NCBI GenBank assembly: GCA_000827265.1 | Contig: KN834761.1 | Span: forward strand, 65,841 to 129,840 | Origin: Collybiopsis luxurians FD-317 M1 | Taxonomy: Eukaryota; Basidiomycota; Agaricomycetes; Agaricales; Omphalotaceae | DNA length: 64,000 nucleotides | Reading direction: 5' to 3' | Part shown: positions 21,786 through 32,384 of the stretch, piece by piece | How positions within the stretch are numbered: position 1 is the stretch's first letter | How the letters are laid out: every line of letters starts with the position of its first letter | Made by a program: the position numbers and the translations under genes | The notes under the pieces: generated by a model | Told to the model about the DNA's origin: nothing | The model's input: only the letters and a program-made list of their open reading frames with translations | Databases searched by the model: none

Positions 21786-22670
21786 ATGATGTCTATTGTG
21801 AAACTGGCTCTAGGCGTTTGCGCTGTGGTTCATGGTATTGAAGGTGCGGATTTTTGTTTCAAATATAGCGGAGTTAACGTTTTCATGTAACGGTCATATT
21901 GTACAGTTCTCGCCGTGCCTCAGCAAATTACTTCACCTTCTCCGGCCACAGTGACTCTTTATCAGATCATACCCACTGGTCTTGTCGATCCAGACACATC
22001 GATAGATGGCACAATCGAGTTTGAGGCTACTGCAGTCGGTGTTAGTAGCGGCTCGGATGGAAGCGAGACAACATACTCTGTGGGAGAATACATCAGTGAA
22101 AATTCAGTCTTCACTACCATTACGACCAACAGCCAAGGTCAAATTGTAACGGAGACCACGAAAACACCCGAATATGTGGGAAATATAAATTGTGAGAGGA
22201 ACATTCAATTATCCTCTCTGACGCACCGAATTTGACTTCTTCAATCTTCTTCCGCAGGGACAATGATTGTGTCCGAAGGCGGAGAATGGGAGACTGAAGC
22301 ACCATTCACGTCCACCGATCTTTTGGGAGACGAAGAAAGTGGACAAGGATATTATCTGAGCTGTAGCTTTGACGGTTCTCACCAAAGCGCCTCTTGCACA
22401 CAAGTAGGGGTTGATCTGGTTGTCAGTACGACTACCTTTGGCTCTGAGACCGCGACAGTAACTGGGGCTGCGTTTCTCTCGACAACGTTTGGAGGTAGCC
22501 TTACCCCGTTTACGGTGATTACGCAGGGGGTTCCTTCGAGGACTGGATCTGGGTCGACGACGGCTTCGACGGGGACTTCGACGGGAACTTCGAATGCTGC
22601 GACGGGGAAGCAGATGTATTATGGGCTGGGTTATTTCGTGATTTTTGTTACAGTAGTTCTGAATCTGTAA
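21786..22670 (+). CDS. Tandem secreted, probably wall- or membrane-anchored protein, copy 3
   Basis: Exons 21786-21843, 21907-22191 and 22258-22670 give 251 residues. Two adjacent ATGs (21786, 21789) are both possible starts; the second aligns with copy 2. The order of parts is the same: hydrophobic leader, V-L-A-V-P-Q, D-T-S-I-D-G-T-I-E-F, the V-S-S-G-S-D-G-S-E-T-T-Y block, S-E-G-G-E-W-E-T, the cysteine pair, a Ser/Thr linker and a hydrophobic C-terminus. All three genes keep open frames and intact splice sites, which suggests selection on each. No named domain is recognised. Confidence 0.85.
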
Positions 22671-22795
22671 AAAAAAAAATTACCAAGTTTTTATACCCCT
22701 ATCAGATGGCGGCGTCTGTCTGTATAGCGCTTATATGTTAGCGCCCGCTCCTGCCATCCTTAGCTCCTTTCCTCATTGTTCCGCGTTCTCCGCTC

Positions 22796-25700
22796 ATGGC
22801 CTATATGGACTTGTACCCCAGCTATGGTCCTGGAGGCAGCAATTTCCGCGATGTTACCAGTATCTTTGCCGAAGCTTCAGAAGGTATCCAGAATTCTCGC
22901 TTTTTTAACGGGGAAATCTAAAATTTTACTTTTTTCGTTAGCAATGGAGCCGGGTTCAATAATAGCTATAGATGGATTCTCATTGACAGATGCAATGAGC
23001 GCAATAGAGGCAAGTATGACCGAGGCGCCGTGTGTGGACTCGTTGTTCATTATCTTGAAAAGATTGGCGAACCTCGGCTGGACACTGGAATGCAGTTGGA
23101 TGGGGCTACCCAACAAGCTTCATTCGACCCTTTGACGCCGCTATTACCAGAAGAAATCTGCTGGATAATTGATCGCTCTATGGCTTACGAGGTGAGTAGC
23201 TATTGTTTTTTCGTATCAACTCAGTTTTTGAGTTACTTTGCAAAGATGGAATGGCACACTTCGAATCCTCTTGCTCACACAGTCTTCACGATGCTGCACG
23301 TCCATGCGTTGGGCGATATAGATCCAGACATTCTTCCGCACCTCTACATGATTGATCTCGAACTACAAAGACCACTACAACTGATCACAGTTGTTTTACG
23401 CGCCTATATTTCCGGCCTGCTCCACTCGTGTAGTCTGGTTTGGACCGAGCTATTCAAAGGATCTTTGATGGATGTGCGTGATTTTTCCATCAAACCTGTA
23501 AATCACTGACCGTCATTTCTTTTTTGTTTTTCTAGACAGAAGATTGGCAAAGCGACAAAAGTGGCATATCGCTCTTGGAAGGGTGGCCTGTTCAAGCCGC
23601 CATTGCTCGGTTGGATGATGCCATAAACTGGCTATCTAGGACTACCCAAGGCTCGTTCGTCTCATTTTTGTTTCAGCTCCCTCGTCCACTCAAAGCTGAA
23701 TGGAATTTTCAGTTCCTCCACTATGGCAAGCAGCTCTTAAAAGTAGACTCCAATTTCGTCGGACGATTCTTCTATTGCTCAATATCCTATCCGGATCTAA
23801 TTCCCTTGCCCGAGAACGTGCCCAGTTCCTTCATCTACTCAAGCAAGCCAGGGAGTTGCTCTTAACCATTCGTGCTCATGTTCAGTCACAGGCGCTTGCA
23901 CCGACCCTGCCATCGAGCTCTCCCGCGCGCGCAGCGTTTGATCCATACATTGCGCGAAAACTCGATACGTTTCTGCCAGTTAGGATTATCGAGGTTCCTT
24001 CTCCCGAACAAACATACGACGCGTACGAGAGTCTTTTGGATGGGTGGGAGGAACTTGCGAGGCTGTCAAACACATATCATATAACTACGTGGGATGTGAG
24101 TTGAGGTTCCTACTTCTGAGCCCCGAAGTTATTAACCGATTCTTTCTAGCAAGTTGGGTGTCACCAAATGTGGTTCACTGCTCCTGCTGCTCGTGCAGCC
24201 TATATTCGATCTTGTGCACAGGTAAGGCTAGCGCTGTCCTCCCTTTATCCCCACACATTCATGATGATGGCGGTTAGAATCTATTTTACGACGGAGTGCA
24301 AGTCCTGCACAGTCGACCGCAAGGATGGGTAGTCGAACGTATCTTTGAAGAAACGCTTGGTGTTCCGTACAGAACCATTGCAAAACATTGGGGTGGGCCC
24401 GGATCTGCTAATCTCGTCGAAATGGAGCGGACCATTGTTCATGTGAGATGTTCTCGATACCTCTTCCTCCAATCGAAAGCTGACGTGTCGTGGGTCGAAA
24501 CAGACATTAATACCGCATGTCCGGAGTCAATGGTATAACCCGCCGAGGAGGAGAAGGTTTCTTGTCAAGTCGTTGCTGGACTGGCACATGGTGTATGATC
24601 ATTTGTGTACACTTGTAGAGAGTTTGGATGTCTCTGTGAGTGAGCCACACTCGATTTTCAAGGGGTAGAGTGTGGACTGACGGTATCGTTCTTGTTCGCA
24701 CTGCCTTTTCTTCCTGGATGTGATTCGCCTTCGCTTTTTAAAACCGCCTTTTAAAACCGTTTTGGCTGGCTTCCGCTAGGACATGGACCTCTCTCCAGCC
24801 GACCTCGATGTCCTAGGCAATTTACCTAAAGTCGCAGTCCTATGGCGTCTGGCGTCCATTAGGGAAGTCATACTCTCTGGGTTCCAGTTGGAGCTGTATC
24901 ATCCTTTGGAACGGCCGTTTGCGTACTGGTTCGCGGCGGAGGTGGTCGAGGTGCATTTGACGTATTTGGAGGCGGTTATTGGAAGGGAGGGGGTGAGCGA
25001 GGACCGGGAGGCGGGTGCGGGTGCGGGTGCGGGTGGTATGAGGAAGGATGTGAGGAGAGAGCAAGGATATCAACACGGCTTTCTCAGTGCGTTAAAAGCC
25101 ATGTGTTTAGGAATGTTCGTGGTATGTGGAATTCTTTTCTCCCGTCGTTTTCCCGCCTCTCCCCTCCCCCTCCTTTCAATCTCATACTCCTCCCTTACCC
25201 TTTTCGGACTATCACTCACTCCAGCTTCGTTACAGTTATTAATCCACACCATGCCGCCAAACACGCTCTTCTCCCAATGGGAACAACTCGGAGCGAATTT
25301 GCGTAGGAGATATAAATGGGCTTTCAACCGGGCAGCGTATGAAAGGTTCGAGTTTGAGCCAGAGGTGCTCGCGCCAGATTTTGTCAAGTTTTTGCGTGCG
25401 GTTGGGGAGGTTCAGGATTTAAAGCGATCTCAGGATATAGGGCAAGCTCATAGGCAGGGTGTTCTGAATCAGGAGGAAGAAGGGAACGATGGACCTAATC
25501 AAACCCAAAAGACGAAGAAGGATTCAAGTTCTGCTTGGATGCCCTTTTCGGAGTACTTTACGCTCGCGGAAGGTTCGTTGCAGGACCTTTTGTCGACCCG
25601 GAATACGGGTGTGCTGGTGGATGACGGTTGGGCGAGCGATCGAATAAAGGTGAGTGTCGAGTGTGCTTGCTTTGGGTGTTATCTGACGCCACTGCTTCTG

Positions 25701-25959
25701 TTTGGGTGAATAGTTGATGCAAGGAATGCTGGAGACGTGTCAAGAGCTACGCGGTCTCCCCCTCACGAAAAGTCCTTCGGGAGAAGGAGATACCTCGCGG
25801 AAATCGCGATCGGAATCCGACACTAGGCTCGATTGGACCTGGAGTTACGGACGGGATACGCCTATTGAACAGAGGAAGAAGACGCCGTGGTTTCCTTCCG
25901 TTTCTCGCCGCGATGTAAATGCTTCGGTTGCTACTGCTACGAGTGACAATACTAGATGA
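22796..25959 (+). CDS. MAK10: NatC N-terminal acetyltransferase auxiliary subunit MAK10 (NAA35)
   Basis: Twelve exons: 22796-22883, 22942-23009, 23063-23191, 23246-23473, 23536-23650, 23713-24095, 24150-24221, 24278-24442, 24504-24635, 24780-25121, 25236-25649, 25714-25959, total 793 residues (yeast and human members are somewhat over 700). Family knowledge: MAK10/NAA35 is the large scaffold of NatC, which acetylates Met-Leu, Met-Ile, Met-Phe type N-termini at the ribosome. Signature region: a D-G-F-S-L-x-D-A-M-S-A-I-E block in exon 2 running into G-E-P-R-L-D-T-G-M (residues 54-62) in exon 3, then S-M-A-Y-E-M-E-W-H and H-T-V-F-T-M-L. The C-terminal half has W-x-x-L-x-x-N-L-R-R-R-Y-K-W-A-F. 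The intron before exon 3 uses a GC donor. The exon 5-6 junction is the least certain and also seems to need GC. Confidence 0.88.
23010..23062 (+). other. GC-AG intron in MAK10
   Basis: The junction GAG|gcaagt...aaaag|ATT joins the most conserved motif of the family in frame. GCAAGT is the known consensus of minor-class GC donors of the U2 spliceosome. No GT donor in the area gives the same protein. Confidence 0.8.
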
Positions 25960-26374
25960 TGTTTTTTCTATTTTTTCCGGTTTACGTGTGTACAAGGTAT
26001 AAGCGTAAACTACCGCTCGGCTTCCACGCTTTTCTCTCTCGGACCTCCAGTGCTGTGGGTCGGGATCGGGGTCTTTTCGGTGTTTTTCAACTCTATCACT
26101 TCCGAGGATAGCGTCCTCTGCATATGTACGCCGAAGACGGGGGCTGAAGTCTGGGAGTGGAGGTTCGGAACAACGTCGGCGAAACGATTCTCTCAGCTGT
26201 TCCACTACTTTCACTCTTGCAGAAACCTTCTATTCTACTCGGTCCGTAATCCGTTTCGAAGGAATGAGCGATGCCCTATATAAAGTGAGCGGGTGGAGCT
26301 GAATAATCTGGAAATCGCATTACCCCCGTTTTTTCATCCTTATCGCGAGTGGTACTTTTTACTTGCCAGACAAA
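25960..26374. other. Intergenic region with GH5 promoter
   Basis: A TATATAAA at 26277-26284 lies 98 nt before the ATG of the GH5 gene. No gene of its own is seen. Confidence 0.5.
26277..26284 (+). promoter_or_regulatory. TATA box of the GH5 gene
   Basis: TATATAAA, 98 nt upstream of the ATG at 26375. It is the best TATA match in this intergenic region. Confidence 0.6.
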
Positions 26375-28293
26375 ATGTCGCTCCTCAAAGTATCCGGCAC
26401 GATCGTCGTTAATGAGAAGGGCGAAGAGGTGATTCTTCGAGGAGCTGGGCTTGGAGGATGGATGAAGTGGGTGATGTTGCCGGCTTTCGCCGTGTTGTTA
26501 ACTGCTAAAGCATTCCTATTCCTCTTCACAGTATGGAGAACTTTATTTCAGGTAGAGTTCTCTTTCAGTTCTACCCTTTCACACCTGCGGCAGATTTTTT
26601 GAGCCAACTTTTCGCATAGGATATCCCGGATGCGAATTCCAGATTCGGGAAGCGTTGGCTGAAGCTATCGGAAGTGCGAAAGCGGAATTTTTCTTTGACA
26701 AGGTAGGCCCATATGAAGGCTAATGTGCTTGTCACCTATATCTTATGCTTTCTTTCCCTCCCCCTCAAAAACTAGTTCCTCGAATACTTCTTTCAAGACG
26801 CAGACGCGAAATTCTTCGGTAGCCTCGGACTAAACTGTATTCGATTGCCGTTCAATTATCATCACTTTGAGGGTGAGCTAGCTTTTCCACGCGTATACGG
26901 TGGACGCGTCAGTTTGAAAAATGCTCATGTTTATATAGATGATATGAACCCTCGAGTACTCAAGGAATCCGGATTCAAGCATCTGGATCGAGTGATCAAC
27001 CTGTGTGCTCAGCACAATATCTACACCATCTTGGATCTGCATACGGCGCCTGGAGGGCAGAATACTGACTGGCACAGTGATCATGGAGGTCATATCGCCA
27101 ATTGTAAGCAACCTGACTTTTTCTGCATCAACCCATCCTAATGTTCGTTTGCTGCAGTCTGGAACCATAAGGACTTCCAAGATCGCACTGTGTGGCTATG
27201 GGAGCAGCTCGCCGCTCATTACAAGGGAAACAAGTGGATTGCTGGATATAACCCGTTGAATGAGTGAGCTGGGCTTGACTACATCTTGAGCACCGTCTAA
27301 CATGTACATCTCCTTTCCCAGGCCTACCGATCCATACCACACTCGTGTGATAACTTTCTACGACCGAGTTCACTCTGCTATCCGCGCAATTGATCCGGAA
27401 CACATCATCTTCTTTGACGGAAATACCTTCGCCTCTGACTTTTCTCATTTCGGCGATAGCCATAAGAGATGGGATAACACTGCTTATTCTATCCACGACT
27501 ACAGCACCTTCGGATTCCCTGCTGCCCCAGAGGACTATGTTGGGACGGAGAGTCAGCAGCGTAGGCTGAGGCGGAGTTATGAGAAGAAGAGGGAATGGAT
27601 GGATGAGAGGGGACTGTGCGTATGGAATGGCGAGTGGGGACCGGTCTATGCGAGGAAACAGTATGAAGGTGAAGCTACGGAGAAAATCAATGAAGTTAGG
27701 TATCATGTGCTGAAGGATCAGTTGGCGATATACAACAAAGTAAGCGTCTCGCTACCCTCAGCTTGACCTCTGTTGATGATTTTGGTTAGGATCGTCTGAG
27801 CTGGTCGATATGGTAAGCCCTTCGAGCTCGAATGTCATGTGTACTTTTCCCTGATAAGCCTTATCAAAGGCTATACAAGGATATCGGCTTCCAGGGCATG
27901 GTCCATGTTTCCACAAAATCTAAATATATGACCAAACTCGCCCAGTTTCTGGCCAAGAAGCACCGGCTCGCGGTAGACGCCTGGGGTGCAGATGTTTCTG
28001 CCGTGCAACATGTGTACCAGCCTCTCATCGACCATGTCCTAGAAGAGATCCCAGAGAAATACCAGCAAATATATCCTGCACCTGTCTGGACGCTCAGCGG
28101 TCGTGTGGGTAGGTTGGCCAGAAACATTCTGGTTGCGGAGTTTTTGGTAAAGGAATGGGCCGATCATTTCATCGGGATGGACGAGGCGCAGCTCGACGAG
28201 ATGGCCAAAAGCTTTTTGTTTGAGGAGTGCGAAAAAAGAGAAGGTTTGAATAAGATACTGACAGATAATGCAAAGCTTGTCAAAGAAGCTTGA
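26375..28293 (+). CDS. Glycoside hydrolase family 5 protein (exo-beta-1,3-glucanase / cellulase superfamily)
   Basis: Nine exons: 26375-26466, 26532-26551, 26620-26702, 26776-26872, 26939-27103, 27158-27263, 27322-27739, 27790-27812, 27870-28293, total 475 residues. A (beta/alpha)8 glycosidase: R-G-A-G-L-G-G-W near residue 23, N-C-I-R-L-P-F in strand 2, [11 protein letters not shown], the acid/base Glu188 in N-P-L-N-E-P, H246-x-Y248, and the nucleophile Glu292 in W-N-G-E-W-G. All catalytic positions are present, so it should be active. No signal peptide is visible, so it may be cytosolic or unconventionally placed. A C-terminal extension of about 100 residues follows the barrel. The substrate is not fixed by the sequence. 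Exons 2 and 8 are only 20 and 23 nt. An upstream TTG frame start was rejected for the ATG. Confidence 0.88.
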
Positions 28294-29379
28294 AAGATCG
28301 TCCGAGGGACCATCGGCAGCTCTGAAGTGGACGGCTATACCAGAGAGGAAATTGGCAATCATATCCAAGGAACGGGAGAAGTAACTTGGTTGTATATCTA
28401 TCGGACAATAAAAGTTTATGACCTATGTACCCTTATTCAGAGACCGCTGAAAGACCAACGGCATACGTACCTTTACTCTATTGGGTGTATACGGATACCC
28501 TACGGTTGGAGCCTCGCGAATAAGGACGCGGTCACATGATTTAATCAACTGGGGTTACTTTGTTGCGAGAGGTCTTGAGCATATCAACGCCCACCTGTAT
28601 GCATCATTTGGCGTTTTAGGGAGTATGTAACACAAACTCGGACAGACCTCGACAGTGAGGCATTTCCGCTTCTCATTCTTTCAAGCATCGCGCAAACCAT
28701 ATGACATCAAGTAGCTTCAAACACCCGTTTTCAAGCTTCTTCCGTGTTTGAACCGAAGGTTCATGGAGTTGGCGCAGCTTCGACGGTGATATGTTTCCGC
28801 CGCGCCGTAACAAAATCTACATCTATCCCGTCATTTCAGAAAAACCATCAAACAACTAATAAACTCATGCCAATTACGCAGCTACCGGTTTCAAGAAGCT
28901 TCCGACTCTTCAAAGTGAAAGCTCACGCGTCTAGTAAGTGTATCACGTCGACAGCCATCCCAAGTGCAAGAACATTCTGGTTCACGCTGGTGTAAATGTC
29001 AAATAATTATATTTAGCCCTCATTCATACTTTTCTCCCGACTTGTAAAAGGTTGGAATGCAACGACGTGAACCGGGCTGAACCAGATTGAACCACAACGG
29101 CGAGTGACTCCAAACTTTTCCCCTTTGAACCGTAATGAATTTCAAGTTAACAAACCGAAATTCCTCGATTAAGCTCAAGAGAAACAAACCTAATCTTAAG
29201 TGAATACAATAAGAAAAACTGCTCGACGCGTCGAAATACAGGCTACGGCATCCCAACCAAGATGGAGAGTACCTTTTGATATGGTATGGTACGAGCAGAG
29301 GTCCGGCTATGGAGCTACAGCACTTAGCAGTAAATGAACATGTCCAGCCGCTCAAAGCACACCTGGAACAACGCACTCT
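28294..29379. other. Intergenic region, no gene seen
   Basis: Only short shadow frames occur. Around 28640-28930 short segments such as tttcaagcttctt/tttcaagaagctt recur, but without a clear unit. Confidence 0.4.
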
Positions 29380-31077
29380 TCAAGAAGACACTACCCTGTA
29401 TACTCCCTCTACAAATCGGAATCCCTCCTTCTCAAGACGCTCTAATCGAGTCTTCTCACCAGGATTTATTTTTTCCGCCGTCCAGCCTTGTCGCCAAGAC
29501 TCTAAGTTTTCGTTTGCTTTCGATTGACGGAAACGCCATGCAGCCGATTGACAATCAGATAAGACGTCACCTGCGGGGCCGCCATCGTCGTCGTCATCCG
29601 AGCTACTGTTTCCGTGCGTTGCTCGAATGGAGCTCTTCGTCACCAGCTTATCCATCTGTACGATCATCGGCGGGGAAGAAATACCAAGGCGAGATCTGTT
29701 TTCGGGGGACCATCTAGCTTCAGCAATATTGAGGAGTAAGTTAGGGGAGAAGGATATGAAGCTCTCCTTGCTCATTGAGAATCGCAGAAACTCGAGATGG
29801 GGAAACAGCGTAGCTCTTTTGTGGCCACAACACAACTTCCCTAATATATGATTAGGGTTAATCTTGTTGGTAATGATAGTGAGCGACCGGACGGTATCAG
29901 AAAATATTTCCATGATGGATTCTAGGTCATCATTCGTTATCATATCTGCTTGTATGAGGGAGAGATGGCTGAGCGAAAATTGTGATTGCTGCTGGAAACT
30001 GATTAGTGCAGGCGCAATGGGCATATTGTAGCTTGGGTCCCCAGTAATAAACTCTAGACACAGGTCTTCGAGCGCAGGTGCGATGAGAACCGAGAGAAGC
30101 TTGAACTCGACTAGCTCAAGCTCATTGCGACATCTCAGCTTCAGTTTCCTCAGATTAGGAAGCGTAGCTTGAGAGTACACTGAGTGCTGTGGGAACAAAT
30201 AAAACTTCGGAATACGATCGCAGTAAAAGGCTATCGAGCATTCTACAAGATTTCGACATCCCATCAGCCCGCTCCAGACATTTAAGGGGTCATCACCAAA
30301 GCCCTCGAGGCTACACGATGTTATTTCGATAAAGTTGAAGTCGAATATGGGGAAACCCAGATGAAGGTCATCGTCGTGATGGAGCCTGAGACTCTTTAGT
30401 GGACAGTTTGCGAAAGATGTAAACCGGGCATTCCGGGTTTTCCAGGAATGCGAATTGAAGACCAGATCCAGCTCTTCAAGGATAGGAAAAAAGCCGGAAG
30501 CCAGCGATAACATGGGTGCGAGACTCTGTAGAGGTCCGTACAGCCCTAGCGCTCGAATGCGAGCAGAGAATGGAATTAAGGCTGCTACAATTTCCACGGG
30601 AAGACGCTTTGCTTTATCTTTACGATGATAATGATAGAGTCTTGATTTTCCAGACGAGTAATCTATGCGGACGCTAAGGGGAAGGCTGCTCCGGTTGAAC
30701 CAGTCCGTGATCATCGAAGGATGATCAGTGAAGGAAGGGCTTCTACCGAGCGAAACGTAGAGAGTCGTCCAGAGACTCGGAGTATTAATGATTGCTACAT
30801 TTCTCCATATTCGACAGACATGAGTAAGGAGAAGCTGAGCGAGGGGAACATCTTGATTATCCTCCATATACACACAAAAGATTTCGGAGAGGATTTCGGG
30901 AGGAAATCGATGGACTGCAGTTAGAGAGTTGCGAATCCTGAATACAAGGTCGCGCTGTTCCTCGTATGAGAGCTTTGCTTTGTCAAATTCTGTTTTTAAA
31001 TGCTGCTCGCGACCAATCTCTTCTTCTAACTGCCTTCGTAAGGCCGCGGCTCCGCTAGCATGGCCAGAGAAATCCAT
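29380..31077 (-). CDS. F-box protein with leucine-rich tail (565 aa)
   Basis: Intron-less minus-strand gene. The N-terminus has a heptad-like helix (residues 10-45), then an F-box with F-P-P-E-I-L-S-E-I-F near residues 58-67 and the L-L-T-H-V-C-R-I-W-R-N-V-A block followed by P-S-L-W-T-T-L, the standard agaricomycete F-box arrangement. The remainder is leucine-rich and repeats L-x-x-L-x-L units, as expected of a substrate-binding solenoid. An acidic run of Asp residues lies close to the C-terminus, near residue 500. It is only distantly related to the pair at 6408-9883. Probable SCF ubiquitin-ligase receptor; the target is unknown. The start is the first ATG of the frame. Confidence 0.85.
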   Translation of the reverse strand: MDFSGHASGAAALRRQLEEEIGREQHLKTEFDKAKLSYEEQRDLVFRIRNSLTAVHRFPPEILSEIFCVYMEDNQDVPLAQLLLTHVCRIWRNVAIINTPSLWTTLYVSLGRSPSFTDHPSMITDWFNRSSLPLSVRIDYSSGKSRLYHYHRKDKAKRLPVEIVAALIPFSARIRALGLYGPLQSLAPMLSLASGFFPILEELDLVFNSHSWKTRNARFTSFANCPLKSLRLHHDDDLHLGFPIFDFNFIEITSCSLEGFGDDPLNVWSGLMGCRNLVECSIAFYCDRIPKFYLFPQHSVYSQATLPNLRKLKLRCRNELELVEFKLLSVLIAPALEDLCLEFITGDPSYNMPIAPALISFQQQSQFSLSHLSLIQADMITNDDLESIMEIFSDTVRSLTIITNKINPNHILGKLCCGHKRATLFPHLEFLRFSMSKESFISFSPNLLLNIAEARWSPENRSRLGISSPPMIVQMDKLVTKSSIRATHGNSSSDDDDDGGPAGDVLSDCQSAAWRFRQSKANENLESWRQGWTAEKINPGEKTRLERLEKEGFRFVEGVYRVVSS

Positions 31078-31539
31078 TCTGCTTGAAAAAAGGAGGTCGC
31101 TGTCAATAAATAGGTCATTCTATCAATAAATCGGGGGATGCATACGTCGCGATCCGCGTTCAATTGGCCTTGATCCTGAAAACTGCTATAGAGGCTCGCG
31201 CAGAAAAAGGGGCGAATTACCAAGTGGGCAGCTTGAGCACAGAAAGACTAGACAAGCAAGAGGATATGGCAATATACAACCAAGCTGGTTCTGCGAGCTA
31301 TATATTGATGGTGAACGGAAAGGATTTTGAGATACTCCTCCACTCAAGTACCTGAGATTCAGTCGGGTTAATTCTCGATGAGAACAAATAAATCATTGAG
31401 CTTGAGCATATTGTAGACATTTAACAGACTTAATACCCTCATACCTGTGTTTGCGACGTGGTATACGTAGTCGTCGTGGTGAGAGAATATGCGTCACGCA
31501 TCACTGACTCATTTGGTTCGGTCAAAAGCAGTTTGACCG

Positions 31540-32384
31540 AGGTCACTGTGGTCGAGCCACGTGCTCCCTTGTTGCGCTCAGCGACAGTTAGTCCATCCAC
31601 CTTAGCTTGGTGGTCTATGCTGTCTTGCGAGAGAGAGACGACAGAACACGCGCTGATGGTACTGGGGACAAACAAGTTATGTTTGGTCGCCCAAGCTCTC
31701 TCGCACGGACCCGATGAACGGGCCAATACTCAAGCCAGCATGGGCAAAGTACTGTACCTACTACAGGGACGAGACCGTAACCAAACAGAGAAACAAAAAG
31801 ACAGAAATTTGCCAATGTTTGTGAAAGGAGACAAGGAGTCGAACGGCGCGCACGACATACTACTAATAAATTCATGAAGCCACAGAGGTGGTTCAGTCTA
31901 TGTGGTCGAGCTATGTGCTTTATTGTTGCCCTCAGCGACACTGTGTTTCCTTCCACCTTCGCTGGGTGGCCTCTGTGGCTAAACTAGTGCTTAGGATGTC
32001 GCGCATGCTCTCCGACTCCTTGTCTCCTTGTTTCATGATATCTCACATAGAGTTCCATAGGTTAGCTTGCTCCGTAGTAGTCTCCTTCCATGATATCGAA
32101 CATAGAGTTCCGAACATAGCCTCCTTTGAGGTTTTTCTTTGCCCCATCCTTACCTCGCTTCCAATTTCTGTAGTTCTCCTTTTGCCTGGTTTCTTTTAGT
32201 TACAGCCTCGTTTCTGCAGTACGTACTTCGCCCGTGCTGGCTTGAGCATTGGCTCTTTCATCGGGTCCGTCCAAGGGAGCTTGGGAGACCGAACATAGAC
32301 TATTTGTTCCCAATACGCTCAGCGACTCGCTTCCCTTCTCTCATGTCGCTCTTGCGAGACAGCATCGACGGCCGGTTTTGTGGA
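31540..32384. repeat. Nested direct and inverted repeats beside the large inverted repeat
   Basis: About 31600-31800 reappears inverted at about 32190-32370: cccatgctggcttgagtatt (reading the first arm backward) against cccgtgctggcttgagcatt, and catcgggtccgt in both. In addition 31548-31610 (tggtcgagccacgtgct) recurs directly at about 31899-31970 (tggtcgagctatgtgct), both followed by ctcagcgaca and a ccaccttngct segment. No gene is seen. It may be the remains of a small transposon with complex ends. Confidence 0.65.

Noticed and set aside
24783..25709. Independent 308-codon gene
   Set aside because: It is exons 10-11 of MAK10 read through an intron.
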